Of a stretch of 64,000 nucleotides of DNA, positions 51,001 through 60,500 are shown piece after piece. The stretch's first letter is position 1, and each line of letters begins with the position of its first letter. The position numbers and the translations under genes were made by a program. Below the pieces are notes generated by a model. The model was not told where the DNA came from and did no database searches. It saw nothing but the letters and a program-made list of their open reading frames with translations. Source of the DNA: Sedimentisphaerales bacterium (lineage in GTDB: Bacteria; Planctomycetota; Phycisphaerae; Sedimentisphaerales; Anaerobacaceae); contig JAFGLV010000174.1 in NCBI GenBank assembly GCA_016927855.1, positions 22,710-86,709 of the forward strand, given 5' to 3'.

Positions 51001-52473
51001 TTAGCGACTCAGGTGCTCGATGATGTCCTCGATCCCCTCTTCGCTGACGGGGCCGTAGGAGCCGTTGCGGTACATGCCGATCTGCATCTCGGAGCGGTAC
51101 AGGCCCTTGGCGCTGTAGCCGGCGCCTTCGAAGACGCCGATCTTGCCGTCGTACAGTGACTCGTAGCGCTCGCGAATCTCTCTGATCTCGCGCTCCCAGG
51201 TTTCCACGGCCGTGTCGCGCCGCGCGCGAGCGTCTTCGATTTCGCCGGCGCCGGCGCCGGCCTGTGCGAGCCTTTCCCTCTGGGCGGCAAACTCGGCTCG
51301 GGCAGCTCTGATCTTCTCGCGTCGTTCCTCGATCTCATCCTGTCCCCAGGGCGTCGGGACCGGTATGCCCGGCGAGAGCAGGTGCTTCCACTTGACGTCG
51401 TTCGGGTCCAGCAGCGCGGTGATATTGGGAGGGCAAGGCTCCACCCCTGGCGGATAGAAATCGTTGTAGGCGACGCCGCCGATGTACTCATCCGCCAAGT
51501 CGGCGAAGCCGTGACCGAATTCGTGCATCAGGATCTGTTCGCTCCGCCGGTCGTCGGCGGTGAAGATCGTGTAGTCGTTGTAGATACCGCCTCCGCCGTA
51601 CGAAGGATTGTTGACCAGCACGATCAGGTAGTCGTACGGCACCGCCTGGGCAATGTCCCTCAGGGCGCGATTGTCATCGAGCAGCAGGTAGCGCGGTGTG
51701 TCCAGGGCATTGTAGGAGGCGCTGAGCACGGTGTTCTTGAAAGAGCCCCTGGTGGGTTCGTCCACCCCACTCTCCGCCGAGGGGCGAAACACGCCGGAGA
51801 CATTGAAGCGCGAACGGTGGGTCTTGAACGGCTCGACAGTGAAGATCACCTCCGCGAACCGTTTCACATCGCCGCAGAATTTCTTCCACTGTCCTGCGGC
51901 ATAGCCCTCGGCCACGAAGAGGAAATCGACCTTGTCGTGCGCATCACCGTTACGCCATATCGTCACGACGCGGTCGTCGGGGTTGCGATTCTGCCGAATG
52001 ATGTTCTGGTCCGCCGGGTCGATCCGGGTCTTGTAGATGGGCGCCAGCAGGTTAGTGCGATCGCGGCCCTCCAGGACAAAGAGAAAAGGACGCTTGGGAC
52101 AGGGGATGAGCACGCTGTGATGGAACGTCTTCTTGATACCTTGCCTGGCGTCGTCGGTGGTGCGGTACTCGCCAAAGAGGTTGGAGAACCCGCGCGTGTA
52201 GATGGTGCGATTCGTGTTGATATCTACGACCCTAACGTAGTACATCCCCCGGTTGAGGGTATCGATCAGCCCGTCGGGGTTGCCCGCCCAGATACCCTGC
52301 TCGTAGACCTGGTCGATGCTGACGATGACCTCATCGGCATCGCCCGTCTGGAAGTAGTCGATGCGCAGCGTCCGATCGACGAAGAAATCATCGAAAGCAG
52401 GAGGCTCTGCTCCTGAGGCCAAGGCTCCCATCGCGGTTATCAGGCTCCATATTAGGACCGTTCTCATCGGCAT
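51001..52473 (-). CDS. secreted peptidase of family M64 (IgA-peptidase-like)
   Basis: 490 residues from the ATG at 52473 (GGAAAGGAT upstream). A signal peptide ends near ALASGAE. The N-terminal beta domain (~20-120) precedes the catalytic part. The zinc motif is HEFGHGFADLADEY (H-E-x-x-H with the third ligand Asp or Glu further on), and VDFLFVAEGYAAGQWKKF is the family's first block. A helical, R/E-rich insertion (EERREKIRAARAEFAAQRER) follows the active site, as in other M64 members. It probably degrades external protein. Confidence 0.85.
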   Translation of the reverse strand: MPMRTVLIWSLITAMGALASGAEPPAFDDFFVDRTLRIDYFQTGDADEVIVSIDQVYEQGIWAGNPDGLIDTLNRGMYYVRVVDINTNRTIYTRGFSNLFGEYRTTDDARQGIKKTFHHSVLIPCPKRPFLFVLEGRDRTNLLAPIYKTRIDPADQNIIRQNRNPDDRVVTIWRNGDAHDKVDFLFVAEGYAAGQWKKFCGDVKRFAEVIFTVEPFKTHRSRFNVSGVFRPSAESGVDEPTRGSFKNTVLSASYNALDTPRYLLLDDNRALRDIAQAVPYDYLIVLVNNPSYGGGGIYNDYTIFTADDRRSEQILMHEFGHGFADLADEYIGGVAYNDFYPPGVEPCPPNITALLDPNDVKWKHLLSPGIPVPTPWGQDEIEERREKIRAARAEFAAQRERLAQAGAGAGEIEDARARRDTAVETWEREIREIRERYESLYDGKIGVFEGAGYSAKGLYRSEMQIGMYRNGSYGPVSEEGIEDIIEHLSR

Positions 52474-52689
52474 ACTGCGTATCCTTTCCTGCGTTTGGGC
52501 CAAGAGCAATCCATGGACCCGTGCAAGCTGTTGCCTGCACGTCGGCGTTTCACATGCGTCCGTGGTGAGACGCAACGCCGTCTATAGTACCGCGCCGCGC
52601 CACCAAAGACCACGGCAATCGACGCCGCATCAAAGATGCAGGTGCGGTTCTCGTCTGTAGGTGTCCTCGTTCAAGAATCGCCCTCTGCT

Positions 52690-54285
52690 TCACTCTCGCT
52701 CTGGGGGCCCCTGAGGGGTGCCGACGCCCAGGCCCGCCTTAGGTGTGGCCTGAGTGACGGGCAAGTCAACGGCGATGGCCTTCGATCGGCGCACGATGCG
52801 TCCCAGACGCTCCTTGCCGGTCTGCATGGGGGCTACGGTCAACTCACATGTATTGTACGCGTACAGACACGAGTCATAGAAGCGCGGGTCCTTCTGCGGC
52901 AGAATGAAAGGTTTGGAGGCGCAGCCGTTGGGATCGATGTAGCTCAGGTACAGCCTCGTGAAGACGCCGCAGTCCCTCTTGCTGCTGAAGGCCAGCCAGC
53001 GACTGTTGCTGGACCAACTGTGCCAGGACTCGCTCCGATCGCTGTTGGCCGCCAGCTTCGCACAAGGCAACCGTCCGTCGATGCGCTCGGCGTGCAGATC
53101 GACGAGGTACAGGTCGCTGCCGGACTGCCAGGTCGGGAAGAAGCCATAGTCGGACAGACAGAACGAAAGCCAGCGCCCGTCCGGGCTCGTGCGGGGCATG
53201 CCTGCGCTCTTGCCGGTGTCCGCGGCGCTGACTACGGTCTCCTGGTCGTCCCACTGGTCCTGCTCGAGGTCGTAGGGGATGCGCACCAAATCGTATCGGA
53301 CATCCCGGTAAGTGGGCGGGGGAATCTCCTGCGTGTCGGACCACAGCAGTGGGGCACTGCAGAAGTAGAGGTAACGTCCCTCGGCAGACCAGCAGGGCCA
53401 GGTCTCCAGCCGATCCTTTCGAGCCAGTGGGCCGGCCGTCTTCAAAACCTGCCGGTCAACCAGGTAGTAAGCCAACAGGGAATCCAGATCGACGGTGTCG
53501 CGGACCTCCTGGCCGGAGGTGTGGAAGAACATGGGCAGGTTGTCGACGGAATACGTCACCAGCCGCCCGCTCGGGTGCCAGGAGGAATAGCCAAACTTCG
53601 CGTCGATCTTGTCTGCGGATTCTGCGTCGATGAGCAGCGTGGCGTTGCCGTACTGTGGGCTTCGCACACCGATCACGGCCTTGTCCGGCCGATTCTGGCA
53701 GAAGCTGTGACAGTTGATGCACCCGCCCTCGCCCCAATAGCTCTTGTCCAGGATGAGAGTCTCATCGTACGTGTGTAGATCGCGCTGGTACAGACCCACC
53801 GGGCCATAGAAAAGCGTGTGTATAGGGTGCATCTTCCGATAGACGAGGTAGCCGTCGACATCGGCCTCGGCGATGTGGTTGGTCACGGTGGCATACGCTT
53901 CCCACGAACCGCTCTCCCGCTGCACGAGAGCGTCGATGTGCAAATCCTGTCCCCGGTTGGCCTCCAACAGACGGCGCCAGGCTTTCATGGGGATGGTGAC
54001 GCGCCCCGTGCGACTGAACCGCTCGATGACCGCTCCTTGCGGGGCGGATATCGTGACGAAATAGTGAGTCCCTGTCTCCTGTATCGCGAAATTCAACGGC
54101 GCGATATTGGGCGGGATGACGATATCTGTATAGTCAGGGTGAATACGCGGCTTGCGGCCGATTTGACCGCGTGGCACAGGGGCCGATTCGGCCCGGAGTG
54201 CCCACGCCAACACGCCGGCTCCCACGATGAGGGTTCCCATCAACCCCGCCAAGACCCTGTAGCGTCTGGTCCAGTGCCTACTCAT
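52690..54285 (-). CDS. membrane-anchored TolB-like propeller protein with a CXXCH heme-type motif
   Basis: 531 residues. An N-terminal membrane segment (VLAGLMGTLIVGAGVLAWAL) anchors a periplasmic protein. A CINCHSF motif at ~174 matches c-type heme attachment (C-x-x-C-H). PD40-like blades follow (SSWHPSGRLVTYSVD, PCWSAEGRYLYFCS, PRTSPDGRWLSFC, HSWSSNSRWLAFSS). It overlaps the DUF6057 gene by ATGA (54282-54285). Related pairs of a DUF6057 membrane protein and a propeller or cytochrome-like protein occur in Bacteroidota. The function is not known. Confidence 0.7.
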   Translation of the reverse strand: MSRHWTRRYRVLAGLMGTLIVGAGVLAWALRAESAPVPRGQIGRKPRIHPDYTDIVIPPNIAPLNFAIQETGTHYFVTISAPQGAVIERFSRTGRVTIPMKAWRRLLEANRGQDLHIDALVQRESGSWEAYATVTNHIAEADVDGYLVYRKMHPIHTLFYGPVGLYQRDLHTYDETLILDKSYWGEGGCINCHSFCQNRPDKAVIGVRSPQYGNATLLIDAESADKIDAKFGYSSWHPSGRLVTYSVDNLPMFFHTSGQEVRDTVDLDSLLAYYLVDRQVLKTAGPLARKDRLETWPCWSAEGRYLYFCSAPLLWSDTQEIPPPTYRDVRYDLVRIPYDLEQDQWDDQETVVSAADTGKSAGMPRTSPDGRWLSFCLSDYGFFPTWQSGSDLYLVDLHAERIDGRLPCAKLAANSDRSESWHSWSSNSRWLAFSSKRDCGVFTRLYLSYIDPNGCASKPFILPQKDPRFYDSCLYAYNTCELTVAPMQTGKERLGRIVRRSKAIAVDLPVTQATPKAGLGVGTPQGPPERE

Positions 54286-56237
54286 CTCTGCCCGCCGGAC
54301 TCCCCAAATGCATGGTAATACAGATACGTATCGCCATAGTCACCTGCCAATTCACGGCGCGCCAACTCCATGTCGGGCGCATAGCGGTTGATAGTCGTAA
54401 CAAATCGATTGGCCTGGTCCACGGACACCTTGGTGAAGCGATACCCGTGTAGATCGGCGTCCTTTCTTTCCGCCAACATGTAGGTCAGTATGGCCTGCTC
54501 GTAGAGCGGCGGAATTCTCGGGTAATCCAAGTCTCGGAGTCGGCCGATGTTCTCGACGACAAAGCCCGGCCGCTTCAACAACAGATCGACCGCCATCGCG
54601 TATTCGAAGGCCATGCGATTGGCGGGATTGTGCTCCAGGAGACTGGCCAGGGTGGCCGGAAAGGAAAAATGGATGCCCGCGGTGTCCTTTGTGGGCGTCA
54701 AGGCCCGCAAACGCTGAACCTCCTCGTCGCCGGACAGGTTGGGATCCGCGGCCAGTTGCTCGAGATAACGCCGGGCCCAGCCGCCTTCGAACAGGGTCCT
54801 GCTCAGGGCGCCCAGATAGACCCGCGCCGTCGCGAGGTCGCCCTGAGCCATGTTCACCAGCGCCAGGCGCTGGAGGATCAAGGGACGCTCCCCGACGCTC
54901 TCCAAAGCTTCCACCAGGGCACATTCGGCATGATTGACGTGTCCCAGGTCCAGATACAGGTCGAACCGCCTCCAATGCTCGTAGATGAACTCTCTGGAAC
55001 CCAACATCGGCAGCGAGGGGTGCTGGGCATATCGGAACAAGTCGGTTTCCAGACGCCGGCAATGATACAGGGCGCGAGTGGCCGTGTGGACGATGAAAGG
55101 GTGGCGTGGATACTCGTCTGCAATGGACAGGACGCGGTCCCACTCGCGCCGGCAGGCGCAGTAGTCGACCTCAAAAACCGCTTTGCGTTCTGCCTGGAAC
55201 GACAGGATCACGCTGACAACCGCCACCCCGATCAACAGTGCCCACTGGGCCACGACGGCCGTCAACCCTCCGGTCGCCAGGGCGCGAATGCCTCGGCTCG
55301 CCACGGAAGCAGTGCGTTTTCTGGCGCCCGCGCGCCTCGTATGTGAAGCTCGCCCGGGGCGTGAGCCTTGCATCTCGATCTCCTGCACCCGACCGGCAGG
55401 AGCTAGGCGGGTGATCCTCTGCCCCATGCCAAAGACCAGAGTCAAGATCGGCAACAGCAGATACACAGCCCAGATTGCCTCAATCATGGAGCGTCGTTCC
55501 GGATAGGCCAGGATCTTCCAGGAGATCGGCAAGTGATCCGTGTACGCATCCAGGGCTCTGTCGCCCACAAGGACGACGCCGATGGTATAGACAAGCAGGA
55601 CGGCGAAACAGCCGTACAGCAATCCCAGTCGCCACCGAGACCGATACAGAACGGCCTCGAGAACGCAGACCAGGGCGAATAAGACATAGCCGCCTGCAAC
55701 CGTCCAATAGACAAGCGGTGACATCACCCAAAACCAGACTTCTCGCCTTCTCGTCTTCAGGACCAGCAGGTACAGCCACAGGAAGACCAGCACGACGGAA
55801 AACGCCAGACTCGTGCCAAAGTGGTACGTGTACCGGTGGTACGTCACCAGAAAGCCGATAGCCGGAAGGAAGGCCCAGAAGTCCTTGCCGGGGACATGAA
55901 GCCTGGCGCAAATGCTCCGGAGCACTAGGCCCGTCCCCACCGCGTGGACCGTCAGGATCAGAGGGCCCAACCAGGGATGATACAGGCACTGCGCCAGGAA
56001 AGCCGCCGCATACTCGACGAGACCACCTGGATAGAGAAAGAACGGACGAAAGAAGGACCAGCCTTTGTAGAACACAGGGAAATTCGACAGTTCGCCGGCG
56101 CCGTGATACAGGAGTCGAGGATCCACCACGCGCCAAAGATAGAACCCATACGCGACAGCGAAAAGCACCACGCCTGCCAGACTCCGTCGGTCTGGATGAC
56201 TTCTTGTGTCAAGCCGGTCGGCCATAGTGTCTCTCAT
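54282..56237 (-). CDS. DUF6057-like polytopic membrane protein with C-terminal helical repeats
   Basis: About 651 residues from the ATG at 56237 (a GTG at 56243 and an ATG at 56225 are alternatives). About ten membrane helices span residues ~20-360 (for example GVVLFAVAYGFYLWRVVDPR, LGLLYGCFAVLLVYTIGVVL). A periplasmic TPR-like helical domain follows (~390-650). The pattern YHPWLGPLILTVHAVGTGLV and TYHFGTSLAF matches DUF6057. It is coupled by ATGA overlap to the CXXCH propeller protein. Confidence 0.7.
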   Translation of the reverse strand: MRDTMADRLDTRSHPDRRSLAGVVLFAVAYGFYLWRVVDPRLLYHGAGELSNFPVFYKGWSFFRPFFLYPGGLVEYAAAFLAQCLYHPWLGPLILTVHAVGTGLVLRSICARLHVPGKDFWAFLPAIGFLVTYHRYTYHFGTSLAFSVVLVFLWLYLLVLKTRRREVWFWVMSPLVYWTVAGGYVLFALVCVLEAVLYRSRWRLGLLYGCFAVLLVYTIGVVLVGDRALDAYTDHLPISWKILAYPERRSMIEAIWAVYLLLPILTLVFGMGQRITRLAPAGRVQEIEMQGSRPGRASHTRRAGARKRTASVASRGIRALATGGLTAVVAQWALLIGVAVVSVILSFQAERKAVFEVDYCACRREWDRVLSIADEYPRHPFIVHTATRALYHCRRLETDLFRYAQHPSLPMLGSREFIYEHWRRFDLYLDLGHVNHAECALVEALESVGERPLILQRLALVNMAQGDLATARVYLGALSRTLFEGGWARRYLEQLAADPNLSGDEEVQRLRALTPTKDTAGIHFSFPATLASLLEHNPANRMAFEYAMAVDLLLKRPGFVVENIGRLRDLDYPRIPPLYEQAILTYMLAERKDADLHGYRFTKVSVDQANRFVTTINRYAPDMELARRELAGDYGDTYLYYHAFGESGGQR

Positions 56238-56321
56238 TGTCACCTGGGCGTCACGTGCGCGTGCGAGGCAGAAGGCCGGAGCCCCATGACTCTACGATTC
56301 GACTCCGTCGGCACCGCCCGG

Positions 56322-56351
56322 ATTATAAGGCAACACCTTCGATCCAGGCAA
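56322..56351 (-). promoter_or_regulatory. promoter of the DUF6057 operon
   Basis: On the minus strand TTGCCT (56351-56346) and TATAAT (56327-56322) are 18 bp apart, giving a leader of ~75 nt. Confidence 0.55.
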
Positions 56352-56368
56352 GAGGCAGCGCGGGCCGA

Positions 56369-56435
56369 AGGCGCAGGTGTCTGCGCCTGGCTACATAGGT
56401 AAGTTGACGCGGATTCTGGTGGTGACGACGTCGTG
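56369..56435 (-). pseudogene. remnant of a second copy of the 62029 lipoprotein C-terminus
   Basis: On the minus strand the bases from 56434 to 56391 encode DVVTTRIRVNLPM and a TAG stop. The lipoprotein gene ends DVVTTKIRVNLPM at 62029. DNA identity covers ~44 bp (56391-56434 against 62032-62075) with two or three mismatches, and no similarity lies beyond it. A perfect 8-bp hairpin AGGCGCAG-GTGT-CTGCGCCT (56369-56388) lies just past the stop. Nothing else is recognised in 56244-56645. Confidence 0.7.
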
Positions 56436-56645
56436 GGAAACTAGGGGAAACTGAGGTACACCTAGGGACAACAGCGTGCCACGAAGGGAGGCCGGACCGC
56501 AGACAGCCGGTTATGGCGGTGCTACGCTCGTTCTGGAGGCCGTCAGGAGGTATCCGTCTCCGCTAACGATGGTTCGAGCTCTCGCGGCGCAGGCAAAGAT
56601 GTCGTCGTCGGGGTCGCCACGGAAGGGCTCGGGTGAAGTGCTGGA

Positions 56646-57165
56646 CTATTTGACGGTGCCAATCGCGTGAAGCGCCACCCTTATGTCTTCCGCGATCATG
56701 CGTCTCTTGCTCTTCTCGATGAAGAATGCGGCGCCTGCTTGTAGATACGATGGAAACACGCGTCTTTCTCCGAAGAAGTATTCGTATCCTCGTATCTTGT
56801 AGGTGGAACCAGCCGGAATCACTCTTCCCTGGCCAGCCCGTTTGGCGATGTAGTTTATCGCCTTGATCGCAACATCGCTCATCAGCATTAACACCTTCAC
56901 CTTGTCAAATAGGGCAAATTCCGGCTCCAGGATTAGCGAGCACTCACGAATGGTCGTCGCTTTGATTCCGTAACCGGTCCTGCCGCACTTGACCGCGGTC
57001 GTGAAGTATACCCCCATGTCGACAAGCTCTGGTACAGAGGAGACACGAACACCCGCGTCGTTGAATGCCTGAACCGTGGTGTGCCCGAACAGAGGCTCGC
57101 CTGTGCTGTAGCAATAGTCTCGTAGTACTCCGTCGACTCTAATCTGGTGGGCAGTCGGGCCGTTC
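56646..57165 (-). pseudogene. uracil-DNA glycosylase-superfamily protein lacking its N-terminal third
   Basis: The C-terminal two thirds match a uracil-DNA glycosylase-family protein: DMGVYFTTAVKCGRTGYGIK, ECSLILEPEFALF, LMLMSDVAIKAINYI, IPAGSTYKIRG, VFPSYLQAGAAFFIEKSKRR. Relatives have ~100 more residues at the N-terminus, including the E-A-P-P catalytic loop. Here the frame upstream of ~57165 runs into the palindromic element at 57166-57251 and becomes non-homologous (VGVRRVQGRDALATNG). The frame is open to 57314, but that part is element-derived. It is therefore a truncated gene, and probably inactive because the catalytic loop is gone. Confidence 0.65.
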
Positions 57166-57251
57166 GTGGCGAGGGCGTCTCGCCCTTGCACCCGCCGAAC
57201 ACCCACGCCAGCAAGATGCCGCGCGACGCAAGGCCGGGACGGCCTCGCCAC
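57166..57251. repeat. palindromic element (GTGGCGAGG ends) replacing the glycosylase 5' end
   Basis: GTGGCGAGGGCGTC from 57166 is mirrored by GGACGGCCTCGCCAC ending at 57251. An inner AGGGCGTCTCGCCC hairpin lies at its left. The edge coincides with the point where homology of the uracil-DNA glycosylase frame ends. It is similar in style to the elements at 16974 and 19463. Confidence 0.6.
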
Positions 57252-57408
57252 AGACTCAGAGCGCGCCCACCAAATAAGCGTAGACAAAGCAGTAGGGTGT
57301 GCACAGCACACCAATGCTCAAGGAAGGCGGGACTTCACCGGTGTCTGCTCTTGCATGGCCGCTGTGTCCAGCGTGCAATGGGCCTGCGGCTGTCAGACCC
57401 GCAGGCCA

Positions 57409-57437
57409 TTGACGTAAGAGTCACGGTCTGATATACT
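57409..57437 (+). promoter_or_regulatory. promoter of the 1451-residue FG-GAP/GLUG gene
   Basis: TTGACG at 57409-57414 and TATACT at 57432-57437 are exactly 17 bp apart. The leader to 57585 is ~140 nt. The remaining bases of 57252-57584 hold no gene. Confidence 0.65.
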
Positions 57438-57584
57438 TGAGACAATATGGCCGGAGGCTGAATCCTGCCGACTCGACCTCTTTTCATGGCCGGCGACGGG
57501 CGATATGTGCCGCGAGCGCCGGTTTCGGCCGCGGAGAATGCCGGCCTTCGGCCCAGTAGGAACCGGGGGGTGGAGGACCATAGT

Positions 57585-60500
57585 ATGAGACTGGCCAGAC
57601 TGCCCCAACCTTTTCGCATCATCCTCTTCCTGGGCGGCTTGATCGTGTGTGCTGCAACAGGGCATGCCCCGGCTTCCGATGTGGCGCGTTTACAGACCGG
57701 CCCTCGTGCTTCCGTGGCGCTTACGTCGATGGGCGAGGAGGACCTGGTGTTCTCGGAGATCGTCATTAAGACCGATCCGATGCCTATGTCGGTGGTGATC
57801 GCCGACTTCAACAATGATGGCTTTGCCGACTTTGCCTTGCTCAATGAGGATAGTGGGCTCATGTGGACCTACAAGTCCTTGCAGAGGTCAAGGCACTTTG
57901 TTGCAGGGACGATTTATTTGGAGACGTCACTGCATGTACTGGCGGCGGGGGATTTCAATAACGATGGAAACATAGATCTTTGCGTGTCGCGGGCTCAGCC
58001 GGCCCCCTTTGGTGGTGAGTCTGCGCGCGATATCCTGACGGTTCGCTTGGGCGATGGAACCGGATTGTTCCCAGACAAACGTCATGCATTTGATCTATAC
58101 AACAGCGCTTCTATGGCACTGGGTGATTTCAATAATGATGGCCATCTGGATGTCGTCGCGGCCCGCAACGCATTTATCAACGTCATTTTGGGATATGGTT
58201 CGAGGTTGGGGCCGACGGAGCACTACACCGCCGGAGGTGGATTCGGTGATGCCTACAGTGATCTGGAGGTGGGCGATTTCGATGGTGATGGAGACCTCGA
58301 CATTGTGGCGACCGATCCCAGGGCGGGGGAGGTGTCCATCCTGTTTGGCGGCGGGGAAGGCGCTTTCTGGACGCGGAACAGCTTCGCCACGGGGAGTCGG
58401 CCCAGTGCGGCGGCGGTGGGCGATTTCAATGGGGACGGACACCTTGACATGGCCGTGACCAACGAGGGCGGTAACGACCTGGTTGTGATGCTTGGCGACG
58501 GGGCGGGCGGCGTCCTATCCACCGAGCGGTTCGCCTGCGGAAATGCGCCGGCGGCACTGGCGCCGGCTGATATCGACGTGGACGGCCATCTCGATCTCAT
58601 CGTCGCCAACCGGGGTGACAATGATGTGTCGATCTTCCTGGGCAGCGGAACGGGTGCGTTCTCCAGGGCCGCCGATATCAGTGTTGGACAAGGCCCAACC
58701 ACCCTTGCCCTCGGGGATTGTGACGGCGACGGCTTCCTGGATATTGTCGTGGCCAATACGGCTGGAGGCACAACTTCGATTCTCTTTCGCGAGCCCAGCT
58801 CAGATCCGAACACCGGCTACGGCGGCGGCAGCGGCACGCCTGACGATCCGTACCGAATATGGACACCCGTCCAACTGGACAGGATCGGTTCGCGGACGCA
58901 AGATTGGGACAAACATTTCGTTCTCATGAAAGACATAGACCTGGTGACCTTCTCCTCGATTGGCATTCAGATGATTGGAGGTCGCTCCGGCAAGGAGTTC
59001 AACGGTCTCTTCGATGGGAACGGCCATACGATAACTAATTTCACGTACACACAGGGCAGCCATGCTGATATCAAGAGGGGCTTTTTTGGAACAGTGGGTC
59101 CCGACGGTCGAATCGTCAATCTTGGTCTCGTCAATGCTCATGTGCAGGTTGTCTCGTGGCACGGCGTCGGCGCTCTTGCCGGCTGGAATCACGGCTCTAT
59201 CAGCAACTGCTATGCCACAGGTAGGGTCTCGGGCGACATCGACGTTGGTGGACTCGTGGGATTTAATGATGGGACAATCTCCGACTGTTCTGCAACCGGC
59301 GAGTGCAACGGCGATGAATGTGTCGGGGGGGTGGCCGGGCGAAACGGAGGTACGGTATTGCGGTGCCGTTCCGGCAGCGCAGTCTTTGGAGGTCCCAGTG
59401 TCGGTGGCTTGGTGGGACGCAGCGATGAAACCGGCAGCGTATCGGAAAGCTGTACGAGCTGTATCGTTCAGGGAAGCAGCGACGTCGGGGGCTTGGTAGG
59501 AACCGCCGAGGGCCCAGTCAGCTACTGCTATGCGAGTGGCGATGTCTCGGGAACTGAACGTGTCGGCGGGTTGGTCGGCGCAAACAGCGGCACAATCTTA
59601 GGATGCTACTCTCGCGGCAATGTATCAGCAAATAGCCATGCGGGCGGGCTGATCGGCTACAACTCGGGCCGGGTCTATCTGTCGTTTTGGGACGCGGAAG
59701 CAAGCCAGTGCCTGGATAGCGATGGGGGCAGGGGCAGAAGGACCGCTGAGATGATGCAAGCAACCACCTACCGCGGCTGGGGCCACGATGCTGCTTGGAC
59801 CCTTGACGAAGGCAATGATTATCCAAAGCTGGTCTGGCAACACGCAGCGGGCGTGCCCATCGTTGACGCGCCCGGCGGCTACGGAGGAGGTACGGGTACA
59901 CCGGAGGAGCCCTACGAGGTCTGGACGGCCGAGCAAATGGATGAGATCGGAACCAATCCATACGATTGGGATGGGCATTTTCTTCTGATGGCAGACATCG
60001 ATTTGTCCGGCTTTGCAGACCGGCGGTTCAACATGGCCGGCGAAGAAGCCGAGGACAATTCCGGCGACAAGCCCTTTGTTGGTGTGTTCGATGGGAACGG
60101 GCATAGGGTAGTCGGCTTCACATACCGGGCAGATAGAGAGCAGGCAAATGTGGGGTTGTTCAGCTACGTCGGCAGTGGCGGTCAGGTCAAGAAGTTGACG
60201 CTTGTTGACGTGGCCGTCGATAGCGCGGGGGACAATGTCGGCGCCCTGGCCGGACACAACCTCGGGACGATCTCTGACTGTAATGCGGCCGGAATCGTTT
60301 CGGGTCACCACGAGGTGGGCGGGCTCATCGGAAACAACAGTGGTGGTTTGGTAACGGATTGTCACTTCGATGGCGTGGTTACCGGTATCTTCAGGGTAGG
60401 AGGGCTAGCGGGTCACCTATTGGGAGAACGCCTGGCGACTGTCTCGGACTGCGATGTGACCGGAACCATTTCAGGCCACGACGAAGTAGGTGGTGTCATT

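Noticed and set aside
51382..52416. 344-residue plus-strand frame across the M64 peptidase gene
   Set aside because: The minus strand has the HEFGH zinc motif and a signal peptide; the plus frame is a shadow.
12720..57251. CRISPR array or IS elements behind the dispersed palindromes
   Set aside because: The repeats are single palindromes at scattered sites, without regular spacers or transposase genes.
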